Source: JAPORY01 sp965215385
Lineage (GTDB): Bacteria; Pseudomonadota; Alphaproteobacteria; Rhodobacterales; Rhodobacteraceae
Length of the DNA stretch: 64,000 bases
Assembly: GCA_965215385.1 (NCBI GenBank)
Contig: OZ244059.1
Span: 2,232,001-2,296,000, forward strand
Direction of reading: 5' to 3'
In this document: in pieces, positions 58,800 through 64,000 of the stretch
How positions within the stretch are numbered: position 1 is the stretch's first letter
Layout: each line of letters opens with the position of its first letter
Translations under genes and position numbers: made by a program
Notes under the pieces: model-generated
Told to the model about the DNA's origin: nothing
Database searches by the model: none
The model's input: only the letters and a program-made list of their open reading frames with translations

Positions 58800-58972
58800 C
58801 CACTTAGGATTGGCGATCGAGGCTGGTGCCGGGCCGTTGCTACATCCATAAGTGGTAGGTTGCCGCGCCTGTTTGCCAGACACGGGGAACTACCCCTTGG
58901 CGGGTTTAAGGGCCGTTATATTCAGCGGGCACCCGACTCAACGGGTCTTATGGATACAGCAAGGAGATCATG
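58800..58972 (+). ncRNA. Possible structured RNA or cis-regulatory leader
   Basis: CCACTTAGGAT (58800-58810) can pair with ATCCATAAGTGG (58844-58855) with one bulge. The latter's ATCCATAAG also pairs perfectly with CTTATGGAT (58947-58955). The two pairings exclude each other. GC-rich hairpins lie between (GGGGAACTACCCC, about 58884-58896). AAGGAG (58961-58966) and an ATG (58970) follow directly, opening a 23-codon frame. I matched it to no known RNA family. Confidence 0.4.
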
Positions 58973-59041
58973 GCATACGTTGAGGTTCAGACATCAACGC
59001 GTAAAATAAATTGCACCCGCCGCCGTTTGATTTTTTCTTAG
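58970..59041 (+). CDS. Possible 23-residue peptide after the structured leader
   Basis: ATG 58970, AAGGAG 3-4 nt upstream, stop TAG at 59039-59041: MAYVEVQTSTRKINCTRRR and a short hydrophobic end. It is basic and Cys-containing. It could be a leader peptide or the start of a decayed gene. Confidence 0.3.
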   Translation: MAYVEVQTSTRKINCTRRRLIFS

Positions 59042-59056
59042 TATTCCGGCTAGAAT

Positions 59057-59422
59057 ATGATAAAGTATCAAAAGCTTTGGAAAGATTCAAATGTCCAGAG
59101 GAAAGAAAGGAGTTTTTCTCCCCCGATTGATGCCACTCCGGAGGAAATCGCACAAGCTATTTTTGAGTCGTCACCTGATAAAGAGCGACTGCAAGTTCCA
59201 TCGCTGTTTCTCGGGTCAGAGCTATCGATAAAGGTGCCGGAGAGTCTCCCACTCATCAGTGGCTTGAGGGGCACCAAACTGAAAAACGATAGGCTGAATT
59301 GGCTTGATTGGTGTTGCGTTTCCCGTGAGTTCCACGTTGACTGGGGAAACTTTGATTTGATTAACGATGTGGATTTTTGTCATGATAGACCCCCGTTAAC
59401 AGGTTCTTTCGTATCAAGATGA
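59057..59422 (+). CDS. Hypothetical protein, possibly decayed
   Basis: 121 residues. The segment SPPIDATPEEIAQAIFESSP resembles the PIDATPEEIA-A(I/V) motif of many small alphaproteobacterial proteins of unknown function, usually about 50 residues long. The C-terminal 60 residues (NWLDWCCVSREFHVDWG) show no similarity I recognise. The extra length and unusual composition suggest a read-through or fusion. Confidence 0.35.
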   Translation: MIKYQKLWKDSNVQRKERSFSPPIDATPEEIAQAIFESSPDKERLQVPSLFLGSELSIKVPESLPLISGLRGTKLKNDRLNWLDWCCVSREFHVDWGNFDLINDVDFCHDRPPLTGSFVSR

Positions 59423-59479
59423 GTTTTGGGGTCAATTTATGACTGTTACACATTTAAAGATATAATTTCCGAAATTAGC

Positions 59480-60220
59480 TTGAAGACAAAGATCTCTCCG
59501 CTGCCTTCTTTCCGACTCTTTGTGATGCTCGCAGTGCTTATGGGCGGCGGGACTTTATCTGCGCGAGCCTGCGAGATAGCTCTCCTTCTCGCAGTCGATG
59601 TTTCTGGATCAATTGATGCAGCAGAATACAATACTCAGATGGTTGGCTTAGCTGAGGCTTTGCGCGACCCGATTGTATCGGAAGCTATCGTCATTGGACA
59701 AAGCGAACTCATGCTGATCCAATGGACGGGATCTTCGCGACAAGTAGCGGCCATTACGTGGACCCGAATTTCTGATTTTGCTTCCCTGAATCAATTTGCT
59801 AATCGAGTGGCGAGAGAGCCTCGTGCTTGGCGAAATTTTTCGACAGCTATCGGAGAGGCGTTAGCGTATTCATTGGAATTTTTTGAGGATGTGCGACACT
59901 GCAGGCGACGCTTGATTGACCTTTCGGGTGACGGACCCTCAAATGAAGGCACTCCTCCCGAAACAAAACATTCCGCTTTGCTGAGTGCCGGTATCACGGT
60001 CAATGCTCTAGCCATAGAGGAGAGCGAGCCTAATTTAACAGATTACTTTCGTGAAAAGGTTATCGTTGGCACTGGAGCGTTCGTCGAGACTGCGGTAACA
60101 TTTGCTGATTATCCTGAAAAGATACGAAAAAAGTTGCGGCGGGAAGTTGCACAACTAACGGCCGCTTTACCCTTGAGAGATCGAGTGGAAAAATTTGCTC
60201 GTCACTCAATGAATCAGTGA
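59480..60220 (+). CDS. DUF1194 VWA-domain protein, probably secreted
   Basis: About 246 residues from TTG 59480 (LKTKISPLPSFRLFVMLAVL); TTG 59426 is an alternative, giving 264. A signal peptide ends near LSARACEIA. The VWA domain has the MIDAS motif LLLAVDVSGSIDAAEYNTQM, then LMLIQWTGSSRQVAAI, FSTAIGEALAYSLEFF, RRLIDLSGDGPSNEG and AGITVNALAIEE. VWA domains bind partners through a metal ion; partners here are unknown. No ATG start with a good ribosome site was found, so the start is uncertain. Confidence 0.75.
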   Translation: MKTKISPLPSFRLFVMLAVLMGGGTLSARACEIALLLAVDVSGSIDAAEYNTQMVGLAEALRDPIVSEAIVIGQSELMLIQWTGSSRQVAAITWTRISDFASLNQFANRVAREPRAWRNFSTAIGEALAYSLEFFEDVRHCRRRLIDLSGDGPSNEGTPPETKHSALLSAGITVNALAIEESEPNLTDYFREKVIVGTGAFVETAVTFADYPEKIRKKLRREVAQLTAALPLRDRVEKFARHSMNQ

Positions 60221-60357
60221 TACGGAATGAGTCTGTTGCGCCCCTTCTTCGCGGCCAAGGACTGACCGCAGATCGATACTTTTTCTTGGGAAGATATCGT
60301 GTTAGATGTTCGTAGGGCTTTTTGTTTGCTCGTACGAAAACGAAAGGGAGTGCCAAT

Positions 60358-60741
60358 ATGGCTGATGTAAATCGAGGCGACCGGCCATTGTCGCCGCATT
60401 TGTCGATTTATCGACCGCAGCTTACGTCGATCACATCGATTCTCACCCGCATTACGGGCAACGCTCTGATCATTTCAGTATTGTTGATTGTCTGGTGGCT
60501 GTTGGCGGCTTCGACCTCAGCGACCTATTTTGACGTTGCGAATGCGGTGGTCACTAGTTGGGTGGGCGATGTGGTCTTGAGCCTTTCGATATTCGCACTA
60601 TGGTATCATTTGCTTGCTGGGGTCAGGCATATGATTTGGGATCAAGCTCTGATGTTGGAACTTAAGTCGGCGGAGGTGCTCGGGTGGATTGTCGTGATCG
60701 TCTCGATTGTCCTTTCGGCGTTGACGATTTTGGTGCTTTAA
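60358..60741 (+). CDS. sdhC: Succinate dehydrogenase cytochrome b556 subunit
   Basis: 127 residues from ATG 60358, GGGAG 8 nt upstream. Membrane anchor of complex II with three TM helices. RPLSPHLSIYRPQLTSITSI and SILTRITG form the quinone-site region; WYHLLAGVRHMIWD contains the haem-ligand His. It begins the sdhCDAB operon. Confidence 0.95.
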   Translation: MADVNRGDRPLSPHLSIYRPQLTSITSILTRITGNALIISVLLIVWWLLAASTSATYFDVANAVVTSWVGDVVLSLSIFALWYHLLAGVRHMIWDQALMLELKSAEVLGWIVVIVSIVLSALTILVL

Positions 60742-60753
60742 GGAGACAAGGTC

Positions 60754-61125
60754 ATGCGGTTCATTACAGATCGAAAGCGTGCTATTGGAATGGGGTCGGC
60801 AAAGTCGGGAACCGATCACTTTTGGCGAGTCAAGATTCAGAGCTTTGCACTGTTACTTTTGATACCTTTGTTTATCTTTACGGTTGGGCCTCAGTTGGGT
60901 AACTCCCACGCCGAGGTGATAGCATATTTTCAAAAGCCGTTTCCGGCACTTGTGGCAGCCTTAACTATTGCGGTCGGTATGTTTCATTTTCGCGACGGAG
61001 CGCAAGTCTTGATTGAAGACTATGTTCACGGTCTGGCGCAAAAGATCACGCTCATGATTATGATCGTATTCAGCTATGCAGTCGCGGCGATTGGTCTGTA
61101 TGCTATTGCGCGATTGGCTCTTTAA
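60754..61125 (+). CDS. sdhD: Succinate dehydrogenase membrane anchor subunit
   Basis: 123 residues with three TM helices (FALLLLIPLFIFTVGPQL and two more). FHFRDGAQVLIEDYVHG contains the conserved D-Y-V-H of the haem/quinone site. ATG 60754 follows AAGGAGA by 7-8 nt. It lies 12 bp after sdhC. Confidence 0.93.
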   Translation: MRFITDRKRAIGMGSAKSGTDHFWRVKIQSFALLLLIPLFIFTVGPQLGNSHAEVIAYFQKPFPALVAALTIAVGMFHFRDGAQVLIEDYVHGLAQKITLMIMIVFSYAVAAIGLYAIARLAL

Positions 61126-61143
61126 TTTTGCTAGCGAGGGTTG

Positions 61144-62952
61144 ATGATGGCTGCATACGATTTTGAACGACACGAGTACGATGTCATCGTCGTAGGTGCT
61201 GGTGGTGCTGGGTTGCGCGCTACGCTTGGTATGGCGGAACAAGGATTCAGAACCGCGTGCATCACAAAGGTATTTCCGACAAGGTCGCATACCGTTGCGG
61301 CGCAAGGGGGCATTGCCGCTTCTTTGGGAAACATGGGTCCCGATGATTGGCAGTGGCATATGTATGACACCGTCAAAGGATCCGATTGGTTGGGCGATAC
61401 CGACGCGATGGAATACCTTGCCCGAGAGGCTCCCAAGGCTGTCTATGAACTTGAACACTATGGGGTGCCATTCTCTCGCACAGAAGCAGGGAAGATCTAT
61501 CAGCGACCATTTGGTGGCCATACGACTGAGTTCGGGGAGGGACCGCCGGTGCAGCGCACCTGTGCTGCCGCTGACCGCACTGGTCATGCCATTCTACACA
61601 CGCTGTATGGGCAATCACTCAAAAATAATGCTGAGTTCTTCATTGAGTATTTCGCCCTTGACCTTGTCATGTCGGACGAGGGGCAATGCCAGGGGGTCGT
61701 CTGCTGGAAGTTGGAAGATGGCTCCATGCATCTCTTTTCAAGTAAAATGGTGGTTCTTGCCACTGGCGGGTATGGCCGCGCTTACTTCTCGGCAACCTCC
61801 GCGCACACCTGCACTGGCGACGGTGGCGGCATGATTGCCCGAGCAGGATTGCCACTGCAAGATATGGAGTTTGTTCAGTTTCATCCAACCGGAATCTATG
61901 GTTCGGGTTGCTTAATCACTGAGGGTGCTCGCGGAGAAGGCGGGTACTTGACCAACTCCGAGGGCGAGCGTTTTATGGAACGCTATGCGCCTACCTACAA
62001 GGATTTGGCGTCTCGTGATGTTGTTTCACGCTGTATGACATTGGAAATTCGGGAGGGTCGCGGCGTCGGTGCGGAGGGTGATCATATTCATTTGCACTTG
62101 AACCATCTGCCGCCCGACACCTTGGCAGAACGGTTGCCTGGCATCTCGGAAAGTGCCCGAATTTTCGCTGGCATTGACGTAACCCGCGAACCAATTCCGG
62201 TTCTTCCCACGGTTCATTATAATATGGGTGGTATTCCAACGAATTATTGGGGAGAGGTACTAGCACCGACCGACGAGGATAATAACGCAATTGCACCCGG
62301 CCTCATGGCCGTCGGCGAGGCTGGCTGTGCAAGCGTCCACGGGGCCAATCGTCTTGGCTCGAACTCTTTGATTGACCTGGTGGTGTTTGGTCGCGCTGCT
62401 GCTATTCGTGCATCATCGGTGGTGGATCTTGAGGCACCAGTCCCGCCGCCGAATCTCACGTCGGTTGACGCGGCGTTTGATCGGTTCGATAAATTCCGTC
62501 ATGCCAAAGGACCGGTAGCGACTGCCGAGTTGAGGCTAGAGATGCAAAAAACCATGCAGGCTGACGCCGCTGTTTTCCGCACCAATGAGACTTTGCAGCA
62601 GGGGCAGGAAAAAATGGAGGCTGTCGTTGCAAAACTTGAGGACATCGACGTGAGTGATCGTTCGCTGGTGTGGAACTCTGACTTAATGGAAACATTGGAA
62701 CTCTCGAATCTAATGCCGAACGCCCTTGCCACAATTACCGCAGCAGCCAACCGAAAGGAGAGCCGAGGAGCTCACGCGCACGAAGATTACCCTGATCGTG
62801 ATGATGAAAATTGGCGTAAACACAGTTTGGTATGGTTTTCTGAGGCGCAGACGCGTCTCGGATACCGAGATATTGTTCGTGAGCCGCTCACTAGTCAGAG
62901 TGAGGGTGGCATTGATTTAGAAAAAATTGCACCCAAGGCTCGCGTTTATTGA
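61144..62952 (+). CDS. sdhA: Succinate dehydrogenase flavoprotein subunit
   Basis: 602 residues from ATG 61144 (a second ATG is at 61147). It oxidises succinate with covalently bound FAD. The dinucleotide fold is YDVIVVGAGGAGLRATLG; the FAD-attaching His is in TRSHTVAAQGGIAASLGN. PFGGHTTEFGEGPPVQRTCA, EFVQFHPTGIYGSG and VHGANRLGSNSLIDLVVFGR are active-site and FAD segments. It is 18 bp after sdhD. Confidence 0.98.
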   Translation: MMAAYDFERHEYDVIVVGAGGAGLRATLGMAEQGFRTACITKVFPTRSHTVAAQGGIAASLGNMGPDDWQWHMYDTVKGSDWLGDTDAMEYLAREAPKAVYELEHYGVPFSRTEAGKIYQRPFGGHTTEFGEGPPVQRTCAAADRTGHAILHTLYGQSLKNNAEFFIEYFALDLVMSDEGQCQGVVCWKLEDGSMHLFSSKMVVLATGGYGRAYFSATSAHTCTGDGGGMIARAGLPLQDMEFVQFHPTGIYGSGCLITEGARGEGGYLTNSEGERFMERYAPTYKDLASRDVVSRCMTLEIREGRGVGAEGDHIHLHLNHLPPDTLAERLPGISESARIFAGIDVTREPIPVLPTVHYNMGGIPTNYWGEVLAPTDEDNNAIAPGLMAVGEAGCASVHGANRLGSNSLIDLVVFGRAAAIRASSVVDLEAPVPPPNLTSVDAAFDRFDKFRHAKGPVATAELRLEMQKTMQADAAVFRTNETLQQGQEKMEAVVAKLEDIDVSDRSLVWNSDLMETLELSNLMPNALATITAAANRKESRGAHAHEDYPDRDDENWRKHSLVWFSEAQTRLGYRDIVREPLTSQSEGGIDLEKIAPKARVY

Positions 62953-63120
62953 CGCGTATGGATTATCGGAATGTCCGAAACGATCGACTTCTGACCAAAA
63001 CTAATCGCAGGATACTAATTTAATTGAGAGTCTTTTTTGGAAAACCTGCCAACCCATCATGTACGATGACTGTCGTCGGTCCATTATGAACTGAGAATCG
63101 TCGAAAGAGGACATATAATT

Positions 63121-63900
63121 ATGGTACAACTCACGCTTCCCAAAAATTCGCGGTGCAAAAAGGGAAAAACTTGGCCCAAGTCGAATGGTGCATCAGAATT
63201 GAGGGAGTTTCAAATTTATCGCTGGAGCCCTGACGACGATGATAATCCCCGCATTGATACCTATTTTGTTGATATGTCGACCTGCGGGCCTATGGTGCTT
63301 GATGCGCTGATAAAGATTAAAAGTGAAATTGACCCGACGTTGACATTCAGACGATCGTGTCGGGAGGGGATTTGCGGCTCCTGTGCCATGAATATTGACG
63401 GTACCAATACGCTGGCGTGCATTCATGGTACTGAGGAAGTAAAGGGCAAGATAAAGATTTATCCGTTGCCGCATATGCCGGTGATCAAAGATTTGATACC
63501 CGACTTAACGCATTTCTACGCTCAGCATGCTGCGATTATGCCGTGGTTGGAAACCAAGACCAACTTGCCAGCGAAAGAGTGGCAACAGTCAATTGAGGAT
63601 CGAAAGAAGCTTGACGGTTTATACGAGTGTGTCATGTGTGCCTCCTGCTCAACAGCGTGCCCATCATATTGGTGGAACGGTGATCGATATTTGGGCCCCG
63701 CTGCGTTGTTACATGCCTACCGCTGGTTGATTGATTCTCGGGATGAAGCGACTGGCGAGCGTTTGGACGATCTTGAAGATCCGTTCAAACTCTATCGCTG
63801 CCATACAATTATGAATTGTGCCAAGACCTGTCCCAAGGGGTTGAATCCTGCTAAGGCCATCGCTGAAATCAAGAAAATGATGCTTGAACGCACAATATAG
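63121..63900 (+). CDS. sdhB: Succinate dehydrogenase iron-sulfur subunit
   Basis: 259 residues. [2Fe-2S] ligands are in SCREGICGSCAMNIDG and the following LAC; [4Fe-4S] and [3Fe-4S] ligands are in CVMCASCSTACPSYWW and CHTIMNCAKTCPKGLNP. It links SdhA to the membrane anchor. 168 bp without a gene separate it from sdhA (62953-63120), longer than usual in this operon. 63901-64000 holds no gene. Confidence 0.97.
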   Translation: MVQLTLPKNSRCKKGKTWPKSNGASELREFQIYRWSPDDDDNPRIDTYFVDMSTCGPMVLDALIKIKSEIDPTLTFRRSCREGICGSCAMNIDGTNTLACIHGTEEVKGKIKIYPLPHMPVIKDLIPDLTHFYAQHAAIMPWLETKTNLPAKEWQQSIEDRKKLDGLYECVMCASCSTACPSYWWNGDRYLGPAALLHAYRWLIDSRDEATGERLDDLEDPFKLYRCHTIMNCAKTCPKGLNPAKAIAEIKKMMLERTI

Positions 63901-64000
63901 AATCGTGCCAATTGCTGCGTGTTGACCGATTGAATTACTTCTGACGTTTTCCCCCATGCCGGGTATCGGGTCGGTTGATTTTCGGCAGTGATGTCGACTT

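Overview
The window looks like a piece of an alphaproteobacterial chromosome with a decaying, mobile-element-rich accessory fraction. The core genes point there: sdhCDAB next to a mesaconyl-CoA hydratase, an NnrU-family protein and a CoA-ester lyase (an ethylmalonyl-CoA pathway neighbourhood I recall from Rhodobacter-type genomes); secA divergent from argJ-mutT; rimP-nusA-ylxR-infB; cysQ-kdsB-galU; and dnaK-dnaJ behind a CTTG-N18-CCTATAT heat-shock promoter of alphaproteobacterial type. kdsB implies a Gram-negative LPS outer membrane. Species assignment is not possible from the sequence alone.

Layout. 1-12 kb is accessory: a silent secreted-protein gene with a G13/C13 tract, a secreted beta-helix protein, remnants of ISNCY- and IS4-type transposases, a 5'-truncated ptsN, a two-gene module with a catalytically degenerate ImmA/IrrE-like protein, a second silent secreted-protein gene with a C20 tract, a broken BglII-type restriction-modification pair, and a small-protein/retropepsin pair. 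12-18.6 kb is a type I restriction-modification operon (hsdM-fic-hsdS-hsdR) of the EcoR124 kind, with TAEL repeats in HsdS. 18.9-26.1 kb is core (galU, kdsB, cysQ, alkB, dnaK, dnaJ). 26.69-35.58 kb is an island bounded by two 1.69-kb inverted arms (each with a broken IS30 transposase; the left arm is interrupted by an ISKra4-type element). Its centre holds second copies of the ImmA-like pair and of the retropepsin pair, plus an IS remnant. 35.6-45.8 kb is core (secA, argJ, mutT, infB, ylxR, nusA, rimP). 46.7-53.7 kb mixes pseudogenes (SNF2/SWIM helicase, an AAA/PD-(D/E)XK protein) with intact pip, ubiG and a sixA-like gene. 53.8-63.9 kb is a carbon-metabolism block (mcl2-like, nnrU, mch, sdhCDAB), interrupted between mch and sdhC by a third secreted-protein cassette, small ORFs and a possible structured RNA.

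The most striking signal is a family of three secreted-protein loci with one design: a GGAGG ribosome-binding site, ATG, a few codons, a mononucleotide C tract of 13, 20 or 8, then a signal peptide and a variable mature domain. In all three the tract length as sequenced puts the signal peptide out of frame with the ATG. Loci 2 and 3 share a downstream coiled-coil/single-TM peptide and an alignable non-coding tail, although their mature domains differ. This looks like a modular, phase-variable surface or secreted protein cassette. With the HsdS repeats it suggests switching at several loci. The two duplicated two-gene modules (degenerate ImmA-like; retropepsin) are the other undescribed candidates. 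The many pseudogenes and IS remnants suggest relaxed selection, for example in a host-associated lineage; that is inference.
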